From assembly GCA_025526915.1 (NCBI GenBank), contig JAHLKH010000191.1:1-49767 (forward strand): a DNA stretch of 49,767 nucleotides, in the 5' to 3' direction. This document shows, piece after piece, positions 31,083 through 41,332 of this stretch. Position 1 is the stretch's first letter, and every line of letters starts with the position of its first letter. The position numbers and the translations under genes are program-made. Origin of the DNA: Entophlyctis helioformis (lineage: Eukaryota > Chytridiomycota > Chytridiomycetes > Chytridiales > Chytriomycetaceae). Below the pieces are notes generated by a model, which was not told the DNA's origin, made no database searches, and was given only the letters and a program-made list of their open reading frames with translations.

Positions 31083-34000
31083 ATGGACGTTGACCGCGAC
31101 GAGAAGCTGCGGCTTGCTCGCAACAAGGTGCGTGCAGCTCGCCACCTTGGCAGCAGCGAGGGATTGCCGCTGGCTCTGCGATGGCACTGGATGGCACTGG
31201 ATGGACCCGCTGAACTGACTGTCTCGGTCTGTGCCTGAGCAGCTCTCCAAGTTCCAGAAGAAGCGTGCGGGCCAGTCCCGCTCGGGCTCTGACGTGAGTG
31301 CCTGCGTGCTTGTCGTGCCTGCCGAGAGTGCCTGCCGAGAGTGCCTGCCGAGAGTGCCTCTAGTGCGGCGTATCTGACCACCACCACTACTGCCGCCACC
31401 ACCACCACCACCACCACCACCACCACCACCGCTGCCTGCTCGCTCGCAGGCCGACCTCGCCCCCGATTCCAGCACGTCGTCGCTGCCGTCCGCGCCGGCG
31501 CCAACGTCTGGCCCTGCCCCACTACCGCCACCACCACCAACAAGCACAACAGCAACCACCACTGCTCCAGTCGCGGCTGCTCCAGTCCCGCCGCCGCCCA
31601 TCCCTGCTGCCGCACCGATTGCCGCCCCCTCGCTCGCACCTCCTCCCACGTCGCTGTCGTTCGCCTCGGGCCGCATCTCGCCAACGCCAACGCCACACGC
31701 ACACGCACACGCACACGCGCACAACGACGGTGCCTTCGCCAACGGCAACGCCAACGGTCACGATGCGCAGCCGTCTGGCTTTGTGCAGCCTGCCTTTACG
31801 GGATTCGACTACTCGCGGCCGGCTGCCAGCTCGCGCAGCAAGTACGTCGCGGCGCCGGTCGCCGGCTTTGATGCCCAGCAGCCGCAGCCGGCATACCAGC
31901 AGCCGTCGTCTCAGTACCTGCATCCGCAGTATCCGCCTGTTCCTTCCCAGACGCAATCGGTGCCTGCCGCTGTGGCTCGTGCCCCGTCTCCGTCTCCATC
32001 TCTTGCACAAGCACCGGTACAGGCACCGGCATCTGTGGCTGCTCCCGTCCACAGACTGCCGTCGCCTGTCCAGCCTCTGCCGCGTCCGTCGTCTGCGTCT
32101 GCATCTGCGCCGGTCCCTGCGCCGGTCTCTGCATCGGCTGCCTATGCGGCCCACACATCGCCCATCCCGTTCAGCCAGCCATACACGGCTGAGCCACAGC
32201 ACCAGCAGCAGTACCACGATCAGCAGCAGTACCATGACCAGTACAGCTACAACCACGATCAGCAGTACCACGACCAGCAGCAGTACGAGTACCAGTACAG
32301 CTACAACCAGCAGTCGGACGATCCTTTCGCCACAATTGGATCCAATGCAGCAGCGTACCACGAGACGCCGGTTCAGCGTCCGCCGTCTGCAGCCGCTGCT
32401 CGCGACAATGCTTCGCAAAAGCACAGCGCTTCGCCGTCACGCAGCCCCATTCCGTTCTTTTCCGCACCAGCAGGCCCGGCTGCCGACGGCCAAAACCTGG
32501 ATCCCTTTGCCACGTTGCCTCCAACAGCAGCGTCGCCCAAGCCGGCGTCAACAGCATCGCCCAACCTTTTCAACGCCAGCCAATATGCATCTGCTGCATC
32601 TGCTTCGTACTCGTACGACGCAAAGTCGCCGTCTCCAACGCTGACTCAGGCCCTCCCACCGCCGCCGCCTCTCCAGTCTTTATCAGCCGGCCGCCAGCCT
32701 TCGCCTGTGCACCATCCGACTGTCGCCAATGACGCGTATCTCTCCCCTCAGACGCATGCAGCATCAGCGCCGCCCATGGCATCTGCTCCGACATTCGCTG
32801 CTACATCGCCCAAGCCGCCGCCGTCATCCTCCGCTTCGGTAGCAGGAGAAGCGCTTGCAAGGCCAGTCAGCCCGCATTTTGCCTATGCAACCAGCTTCGA
32901 GACAAGACCAGCCTCGGACGCTCTCGAGCGCGACAAGCACGACCTGGAACGCAAACTGGCTGATGCGAACCTGACCAATGCCCGCCAGGCCGAAGAGATG
33001 GAGCATCTCAAGATGGCCATGGACAAGCTCATGCACGAGCAGCTCGAGGCCCAGGAAACGCAGCGGCGGCTCTCGGAGCAGCAGCGCAAGACGAGCTCGA
33101 TGCTGGCCGAAGTCGATGCCCGTCGCGAGGCGCTCGAGTCGCGCGAAATGCAGCTGCAGTCTGCCCTGTACGAACGCGAGCAGCAATTGGCTCTTGCGCA
33201 TCAAGCAATGGGACACTCTGGTGCCGGAAGTCGGCCTGGGTCGCCGACTTCCATGGCTGCGGCTGTGGCGGCTCGTGAGGCGCAGGTCGAGCATCTGGCC
33301 GCCGAGCTGCACGACAAAGAGACGGCACTAAAGTTCGAGGCAGAGGCGATCACCCAGAAGCGGTCGCTGCTAGACCAGGACCGCCACGCTCATGAGCAGA
33401 TTGTCGTGCAGCAGATGCACGAACTCGAGTCCGAGCGCCATGCTCTGGCTGAAGAATCCGCCCAGCTTGACCAGCTCAAGCAGAAGCTGGCAGAAAAGGA
33501 CGCTCTCGTTGCGTCCATGATTGACGAGTACCACGCCAAGACCCACGAGGCACAGGAGGCAGGCCGCGATCGCATTGAGCAAGCGGAACGCCATGCTGCG
33601 CAGATCAGGGCACATGCTGATCAGCTGCTGCGGGATGCCGAGGACACCAATGGGCAGATCGTGGCCGAGCGACAGGAGCTGCTGCGCGCACAGAATGAGC
33701 ATGAGGCAGCACTCGCAGCGCTGCGAGCCGACCGCGACAACCTTGCACAGCATCGCCATCACCTCGAGACAGAGGCAGCGAGTCTCGAAAGCCAGCGCCA
33801 GCAGCTGGCCCATGACCGCAACCAGCTGGATCATGATCGGCATCTGCTCCAGCAGCGCGAGGAGGCGCTTGGCAACTCGACGCAGCTGCAGCATGTTCTC
33901 GAGCAGGAGTCGGCGCACCTGCAGCAGCAACGCGCCACCCTTGATGCCGATCGCGCTGCTCTGCGTGAGCTTGAGCGCAAAGCCCAGGAGCAGATCCAAG

Positions 34001-37000
34001 AGTACCAGACCAAGATCGCGTCGCTTGAAGCCGAGGAGCATGCTCTGCAGCAAGTCAAGGACCAGATGCACCAACAGAAGCAGGCTCTCGATGCCGAGCA
34101 GGCCAAGATGGCACAAGCTAAGCAGGAGCACGATGCCGCGCTGCGCAGTCTCGATGAGCGCGAGCAGCGGTTCCAGCACGACGTGCGATCGCGCATGGAT
34201 GCCTTGACACACGACGTCGAGCACCTCGAGCGCGAGAAAAAGCGTGTGGCTAGTCTCGAGTCGTCGCTGACCGCGTCCATCGAGTCCAAACACGGCGCTG
34301 CCATGAGCGAGCTTCGTGCGCAGTTGGACCGCGAACGCGCCGCTCTGCAGAAGGAGCGCCAGCAGCTCAGCGACCGCGAGGCTGCCCTTGCGGCCTCTCT
34401 GGACTCTGCCAAGACGGATTCGGCCAAGCTGCATGCGGGGCAGCTGGCTGCGGTCGAGGCCGCACGTGCCAAGGTCGCTGCGTCAGAGACGGCACTCGCG
34501 GCTGCCGAGACGGACCTCCGACACCGTGTCGAGGACTTTGAATTGAATGTCAAGCGCGTGGAAGAGCGGCTGCTTCAGCGCGAGAGCCGGGTAGAGATCG
34601 AGTTCAAGACGCTGGAGAGCGAGCGGACGGCATTTTTGGAGCTTCAGGCACGCACGCTGCGGCAAGGTACTGGATCGCGCTCGGGCAGAAGCCCTAGTCC
34701 GGCCCCCGATGCGGGAGAGGTGGAACGGCTCCACCAGCAGCTGGACGACACGCGCCGTCGGCTTGCGCAGACAGAGACTGAGCTGAGCGAGTCCCGTATG
34801 CAGGTGCAGGCTCTGCAGTCCGAGTTGGCGGCTGCAACTGCCGCTGCCGCTGCTGGATCGCGGTCGCGTATGGCGTCCCACTCGCCGCAGTCGCCTGGGC
34901 AGTCGGCCTTGCACGCGCAGCACCAGGCCGCGATCGCTGAGTTGCAGAACCAGCAGCAGCAGCACCTTGCGAGCAAGGACACGGACATCCAGATGCTCCT
35001 CTCGCGGCTTCAGGAGTCCGAGGCCATGAACCGCCAGGCGCAGGCCGACATCCAGGCGCTCACCAACCTGATCAACACGGCACCGGTGCAGCCACTGTCA
35101 GCAACAATGCGGCCGCTGCCGCCGCCGTCGGTTGCCTCCTCGGTCACCGATCCGGCCTGGCGTCGCATGTCTGCCGCGTCAACCATGTCTCAGCAGGTCA
35201 TGGACGACCGCGTACAGATCCTCGAAGACCGCGTCAACAGCGTGCTCGCTGTCGAGAACGATCTCCGCGGCATGCTGCTCCGCAACATGCAGGAAATGGA
35301 CCGGCTGCGTCAGCATGTCGATCCGTTTGGCAGTCTGGGGTCGTCGCAGGTGTCGCTTGCTGATCTCCCGCCACCGCAGCAGCAGCAACAGCAGCAGTCA
35401 TTGGGACGCGGTGGACACTCTCTCACGTCGTTGCAGTACAGCGGGTACGGCGGGTCAGAGGCGGCGGTCGCGGGCACTCAGCCTCAAGAGTTTGCGCAAG
35501 CGATCCTCGAGCTCGCCAAGTACGTTTCCATCCGAATGTACTGGGCAGTGCTGTGATTCTAGTACTAACGCACGCGTCGGTTCGGTGCACAGGACCAACC
35601 AGATCCTCATGACAAGACTCGAGTCGCTGCAGTCGTCGTCGACGGCGTCGTCTGCAACTGCTCACCAGGGCCAGGTGCCGCTGTCGCCGTCTGTTGCGAG
35701 CGTCACGCGGTCGGCGCCGTCAACGGTCCAGCGGCGCGAGGCTGGCAACCTGCTTCGCAAGTACTCGACCGAGCTTGGCGGCCGCATGTCCAAGCACGGA
35801 TCAACGGACGGGCTTGCGACCATGGTCGGCACCGGTGCTGGAGGCACCCTCTTGGCTGCCATGCCGCTCGGCCCAGTATCGCCGCAATCCGCCGTCTCTG
35901 GATCGTCGTCTTCGTATGGCTATGTTCAGCAGCAGCAGCAGCAGCAGCAGCAACCGCAGCAGCGGCCATCGACGAGCCAGCGTATCTATGGCGCACGGTC
36001 CAGCACGAGCAGCCGATCGCAGGCACACAACCAGCAGCAGCAGCAGCACCAGGTGGACCTCGACTCTGACTACTCGTACGGCGACGACTCGGACGTGCCG
36101 TCGCGCCACGCGCAGCTCCAGCTGCAGCAAGAGCGCATTGCCCAGCGACTGTCCGCGTCTGCTCTTGCCCAACAGCAGCAGCAGCAGAGAGCGACGGCAC
36201 GCAAGCCGCCGTCAGTGCCTGGTGCGGCAGCGGCGAGCGGGCCGGGCGGGCCGGGCGGGCCAGGTGCATACGCCGACGGCACATCGCTGCGGCGATCGCT
36301 GGCCAACATGGGCGGCGGCGGGGCAGCGGCTGCCGGCACCGTCGACGCAGACACGGACGTGTCGGACTGGGGCGGCAACAGCAGCACGGCGGGCGGTGGC
36401 AGCGCACAGGCCAAGCGGGCGAGCCAGCGCGTGGGCCAGCGGCCTCCGACGGCGGCTGTAGCAGCACTGCAGGATGTGGCGAGCGAGCGGGTGCGGCCGG
36501 TGCGATCGGCGTCGGTGTCTGCACAGCGCAGCACGCAGCCCGTGCAGCCCTCACAAGCCATGCAAGCCATGCAGGCCGTGCAGGCCGTGCCTCTGCGCCA
36601 GCCAACAGCTGATCAGCGGGCGGCGTTGGTGCTGCGCGGCCTCGACGGCTTCCTGGCCGCAGGCGACGTGGTCGAGCAGCTGAGCGACACCAGCAAGCGC
36701 ATCCTGTTTGACCGCCAGCACGGCGTGGCGGGCGGCAGCAGCAACGGCAACGGCACCATCAGCAGCAGCAGCAGCGCAGCCACGCACGGCGCTAACGGCG
36801 TGTCGCCCACAGACGCAGCAGGCGGCAGCCGCACACAGACGAGCGAGGCTGTCAAGGACAGGATCCGCCAGCGGCTGCAGGAGCGCAAGGCATCGGCAAC
36901 GTCGCTGTCGTCGCTGTCGTCGCTGGCCGCACACCACGGCAGCAGCAGCATCGGCGGCAGCAGCAGCATGAACGGGCAGCAGCAGCAGCCGCAGCAGCGG

Positions 37001-37006
37001 TACTAA
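31083..37006 (+). CDS. Unrecognised large coiled-coil protein (1,859 residues)
   Basis: Exons 31083-31127, 31243-31293, 31450-35519 and 35593-37006 join in phase. The first two tiny exons encode a basic amphipathic N-terminus, KLRLARNKLSKFQKKR, resembling the N-terminal basic motif of golgin GM130; intron 2 contains a long CCA run (about 31377-31432). A Pro/Ala/Ser/Gln-rich region with a His-Ala repeat (near 31690) and Tyr-Gln repeats (near 32200) follows. The main coiled coil spans about residues 520-1160 and a second short one about 1195-1330. The tail is Ser/Gly/Gln-rich and contains a conserved-looking segment (AALVLRGLDGFLAAGDVVEQL, near 36620-36680) and KDRIRQRLQERK. No membrane segment or catalytic domain is seen, so a cytoskeletal, Golgi or ciliary-base scaffold is only inference. 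Its 3' four fifths are duplicated inversely at 44833-49767. Confidence 0.83.
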
Positions 37007-37384
37007 AGGGACCTTGTTTGCTTGAATAAACGTGGATTGTATTGACGACTGGTTCAAGGCAAGTCGAAGGGCAGAGAGGCAGCAGAGAGGCAGCAGAGAG
37101 GCAGCAGAGAGGCAGCAGGGCAAGTAGGAGGAGGAGGACTCAGTGTCGTTCGAGTGCCGCTTGTACAACAAGGTGGTGTGGGCGCGGGCACTGGCTCTCT
37201 CTCAACCCACGCGCGCTCGGAAGCAGCGCAGGGCGTCTCGAGGTGTGCGACTCATCATTGTCCGCTTATTGGTTGGATGGCGGGAAAGCGCGGTTGAGGC
37301 GGCGGCTGCGCTTTATGGCGCTGCGCATCTGCTGCGCATCTGAGACTTGGTCACGTGGGTGTCAGGTGACTCGCTGGCTGGCTG
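32447..37384 (+). repeat. Left arm of large inverted duplication
   Basis: This segment reappears in reverse complement at 44833-49767. From the centre outward, left plus right coordinates sum to 82217, changing to 82218, 82217, 82216 and 82214 at four small indels. Only two substitutions were noticed (34644/47573 and 36523/45694), so identity is well above 99%. The inner end lies 378 bp beyond the stop of the coiled-coil gene, in a CTGGCTGG tract. The outer end is set only by the window edge and may extend further left. Confidence 0.97.
37071..37114 (+). repeat. 11-bp tandem repeat, four copies
   Basis: The unit GCAGAGAGGCA is repeated four times exactly in the 3' flank of the coiled-coil gene. 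The mirror copy lies at 45103-45146 in the right arm with the same copy number, which again argues that the duplication is very recent. Confidence 0.85.
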
Positions 37385-37542
37385 TAAAGGCACGCGACGC
37401 ATCGTCGCTTATGGCGCACAAGCCATCTTCTGAAAAACCCAAGAATGTTGCATGCACAGGCAGTTGGGAGTTCATTCTTCTAACAAAGATCGACAATCAT
37501 GTTCAGGCAGAAGCACAAGCATTGGAAGCATCCACACATCGC

Positions 37543-40500
37543 TTAGGCAGAGACCGAGAAACCGGTGACCTTGACGAGACCGCCAGTGACACCAGAGTCA
37601 GACGTGAAGCGGAGGGTCAGCGAGAACGTCTCGGTGGTGGTGACAACCTCGTACACCTTGCCAAAGTCGAGCGAGCCCTGGCCAGAGACACCAACGGCAG
37701 GCGCGCCGGCAGCAGTGGTCGACTTGACGATCGGCGTGAGCTTGCCCTTGTTGTCAACGTAGTTGAGCTGGAGGTAGTCAAAGTCGAGCTCAGTGTCGTA
37801 GGTGGCGGCAATCTTGACAGACAGCTTGGTGCCGACGGGAGCCTTGAGGAAGAAGTCGTAGCTCGAGTCGACGTTGTCAACGTACTGCTTGCCGTTGCCG
37901 ATCTGGATGCCGTCGGCAACCTTGTTCCAGCCGAGCTTGGGGTCGGCCAGCGAGGCAGCGGCGTTGTAGAGCACGGTCGAGGGCGACGTCTCAAAGTTCC
38001 AGTTGAAGCCCTTGGTGGCATCGGCACGGTCAGCATCCTTGGGGACAATGCGGACGTAGCGGTTGGTCTTGAGGAACTGCTTGCCGGCCTTCTTGCCGAC
38101 AACCACAACCTGCGACTTGGCAAAGCCGGTGACGTCGGGGACAAACTCGATGGGGAAGGCGCGGTTGGGTGCACCAATGCCGGCGAACAGGTCGACACGG
38201 CGGCCAAGGCGCTTGCCGGTGGACGTCTGCACAATGATCTCGTCGAGGCCGGCGGTCTGGGGAGCGAGTCTGACCTTGCCGAGGGGGAGGTCGAGCTGGA
38301 GGGGCTCGAGCGTGAAGCCGAGGCCGGCCTTGCCGGTTCTGACACCCTCGGCAATGAGGTAGTCACCGATGCGGTCGTACTGGGACGACGTGGTGGAGCC
38401 GGGGAGGATGTCCTCGAGACGCGCGCGGACGACAACGTCGGTGGCAATGCCGATGTCCTCGACGAGGCGGCCGGCCTGAAGGCCGTTGCGGATCGACTGG
38501 CGCACACCAGACGACATGCGGTTGGCAAAGTTGCTGGCACCCTGGGTCATGTTGGCGGTGAAGGGGAAGGCCTTGAACACGGACGGGTTGAGCGTCATGA
38601 GCTGCGTGTGCTGGATGACGTTGGCACCGCCGGCGCCGGAAGCACCGTCCTCGCCGAAGACGATACCGGTGCCAGAGCCCTGGATGCAGGCAGACAGGCG
38701 ATCGCAGGCCGAGTAGCAGCGGCCGTTGTTGAGCACACCGACAGGCTTGAGGTAGGCCTGGCCGAGCTGGTTGAGACGCTCGAACGTGTCAAAGAGCGCG
38801 AGCTCCGTGTACTTGGAGCCGGGCTTGGTCTTGCGGTAGGCCTCGGCCCACGGGTCGCCAGGAGCCGCGTTGTCGACAAAGACGCCCTTCATGACCTCAT
38901 TGTACAGGTAGCGAGCGCCGTAGGGAAGGAAGTCGGCCTGGAAGAGCTGCGGGATGGCAGTCGAGTAGGTGATCGAGCCACCGCCGTTGTTGCGGATGTC
39001 AATGACGACGGCGTTGGTGTCCTTGAGCTCGTTGTTGAGCAGGCCGCGGATGATGAGCAGCGCGGCGTCGTCGCCGTTGGGAGGCGAGAAGTCGTCGAGG
39101 CGGAGAACACCGAGGTTCTTGCCCTTGGGGTCCCAGATGCCCCACGAGAGGCCGGTGGTGGCGGTCGGGTTGAGCGTGACGGGGCCGAGCTCGGTGGCAG
39201 TGCCGAGAGCCTCCTTCTTGAAGTCAAGGGCAGGCGACTCGATCATGTCCATGGGACGCTTGTCGTAGCCGTACGTGGCAGGCTCGACGGGGCTGCCAAC
39301 AACGGCACCCTCGAGGACAGCCGCCTCCTTGTCACCCTTGGCGGAAGCAGACGCGGGGGGAGGAGGGGGAGGAGTGCCGGGAAGGTCCTTGCCGGTGATC
39401 TCCTTGTAGAGCTTGTTGTTGAGGTTCCAGCACACGTCGTTGCGGACGGCAACGTAGTTGAGGACGGTGGTGTAGTTCTGGCCGGTGGCGCGCGACTTGA
39501 ACACGAACGTGATCGTGTCGTCAGCGGGCAGGCGGTTGATGGAGCCAGGAACGACGTTGAGGAAGTCGATGGCGCGACGGTGGCCACCGAACGTGTTGGC
39601 ACCACCGCCCGACTTGAACTGGTTCTTCTCGAACCACTGTGAGGGGGAGAGGGAGGCAGAGAGAGAGATGGATGGGTCAGTGGTCGGCCGGCAGTGTGGT
39701 GCACGTTGGTGCACAGAAGGCAGCCATCAACATACCTGGACGAACGAGTCGCCGTTGATCGACACAAGGTCGTCACCAATGGTGATCTTGGCAAAGTCAG
39801 CACCGAGAAGGTTGGTGATGGGGGCACGAGCATCCTTGTTCAGGACGACGATGCGGGGAGCCTTGGCGATGTCGGCGCTCTCGATCAGCTCAAAGAAGAC
39901 ACCAGACGTGGCCGAGAAGCAGCGCTGGGGGCCAGAGCTGAAGAAGCGGGTGTGCAGGTCGCGGACAGAGACAAAGGCGTCGATGGTCTTGAGCTGGAGG
40001 TCCATGTCCGAGACGGTGGCAATGTTCTTGCGGAGGTCCTGGATGACGGGGAAGGGGTCGGCAGCGGAGCCGTAGTTGAGGAGCTTGGACTCGTAGTTGA
40101 CCCAGACCTGGCGATGGCGCGGAGATTATCGTGTGCCATGCCGTGTGCCGATACGGCGAGTGTGAGGAGCGAGGTGGAAAAATTGAGTCAGCCAACGTGG
40201 TCGGCGCGGTCATGCGTGCACACAAGAATGTCCATGCGACGCGCGCATCACTCGGGCAAGGAGTGGATGTGCGTGCAGCGACAGACGGCGAGTGGTGTAT
40301 TGTGCTGTGCCGTGCTGCCAATTCAAGCGGGGCCGAGCACAGTGGTGGCAGGCGGCCACACCACAGACATGCGGCCACACCACAGACATGCGGCCACACA
40401 GACATGGACAGACAGGCGGAAGAGACGTACCTTGCCAAGGAGCGTCTCAATCTGAGTCAGGTAGGCGTCTCTCTGCTCGGCGTTGTACGGAATACCGACA

Positions 40501-40604
40501 GAGAAACGGCCGGCGGCGCGGTCGGCGGCGAGGAGGTTGACGGTGGACTGGGCATTGGCGGCAGTGGCCAGGAGCGCAACGGCGGCAGCAGCAGTGACGA
40601 GCAT
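37543..40604 (-). CDS. Secreted S41-family peptidase, paralogue A
   Basis: Extracellular serine peptidase-like protein of the S41 (tail-specific/CPAF-like) group. Exons 40604-40431, 40107-39736 and 39636-37543 give 879 residues; both introns are phase 0 and sit where they do in paralogue B. The N-terminus is a signal peptide ending in ATAANAQS. A PDZ-like stretch, ITIGDDLVSINGDSFVQ, is cut by intron 2. The S41 core follows: VVIDIRNNGGG near residue 392, then NNGRCYSACDRL with the presumed nucleophile Ser491 (codon 38712-38710), then GIVFGEDGASGAGG. A Pro-run linker lies before the core. A C-terminal beta-rich domain (about 770-879) has a TELDFDYLQLNYVD strand pattern. No membrane anchor is seen. 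Related peptidases are expanded in chytrids. A pseudoenzyme cannot be excluded, because the Lys/His/Glu partners are not certain by eye. Confidence 0.83.
40352..40405 (+). repeat. 19-bp minisatellite in intron 1 of S41 paralogue A
   Basis: Two exact copies of a 19-bp unit beginning GCGGCCACACC (40352-40370 and 40371-40389) are followed by a 16-bp shortened copy (40390-40405). The repeat lies inside the 323-bp first intron (40430-40108). The corresponding 262-bp intron of paralogue B lacks it. Confidence 0.8.
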
Positions 40605-41332
40605 GGTGTGTGTAGGTTCTATGGGACTGGCTTTGGACAGACTGGCGAGCAAGCGAGCGAGGGGGGCCCCCTCATTATATACGGCAGCGGCGATATGCTC
40701 GTGCCCAGGCTCGAGTCAGATGGCAAGGTGGCCATGTGGTGTGTGTCGTGAGTGTCGACCATGTGGACTCGCCACGCGGTCGACGCTTCAATTTTGCCTG
40801 TTTTGGGACGATGTCGCTCCTTTTTGCTTACGCGTGGCACCGCGACCATGCGGTCGCGCCGTCGACCGTGTGGCATGTGTCAGGACAACAAGGAGTGACC
40901 CCCTTGTGTCCTCTTGTGCGGGATGGCGGCCAGTGCCAGCGCAAGCACGCCGAGTTTCTGATTAGTCTCTGCCAAGACCGCTGCCTCTTGAGTTGGTTTA
41001 ATGGACACTTTGCTGCGTCGATGCAGCAGTCGATGCAGCAGTCTCCCCTTCAGATGCCGAGAGCCAAGGGGCGGCAAATGTACCAACTGGCGAGAATCGC
41101 ATGCATCGGACAAGCCTTGCCAGCTCTTGGATGCCAGTACATGTCCACGCATCATGCTGAACCATCAAGCATTGGCGCTGGCGTAGAGTCTTGCACAATG
41201 GCAGTGGCAACAGAGGATGCTGTGCACAGTTCAAGCCGACACAACAGTGCGAGAATCGCAATGGGATGATGATGCTGTTATTTGATAGTCTAGACACAGA
41301 CATGAATGGCATGAATGGCATGAACGCTGAGC
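40605..41332. other. Intergenic region between the S41 paralogues
   Basis: These 728 bp separate the start of paralogue A from the stop of paralogue B (both minus strand). Next to paralogue A is a TATA-type promoter. Further right are a GATGCAGCAGTC-type repeat (about 41020-41044) and a GGCATGAAT triplication (about 41304-41326). Several short frames are open, but none has a start, length or composition that supports a gene. Confidence 0.5.
40675..40681 (-). promoter_or_regulatory. TATA box of S41 paralogue A
   Basis: On the minus strand TATATAA lies 71-77 bp upstream of the start codon at 40604, followed by a GC-rich leader. Paralogue B has a weaker CATAAG at about 44391-44396, roughly 80 bp upstream of its start. 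Few other genes in the window show such a clear TATA element, in keeping with an inducible secreted enzyme. Confidence 0.55.

Noticed and set aside
31377..31432. CCA trinucleotide tract read as poly-His/Thr/Pro coding sequence
   Set aside because: It lies in intron 2 of the coiled-coil gene (31294-31449), between a clear donor and acceptor.
35132..37006. 624-codon frame that appears as a separate gene at the end of the coiled-coil gene
   Set aside because: Its 5' third is out of frame with exon 3; only 35593-37006 is coding, joined through the donor at 35520-35521.
37042..39642. 866-codon open frame on the plus strand, antisense to S41 paralogue A
   Set aside because: Same codon-bias shadow; the minus strand carries the signal peptide, S41 motifs and phased introns.
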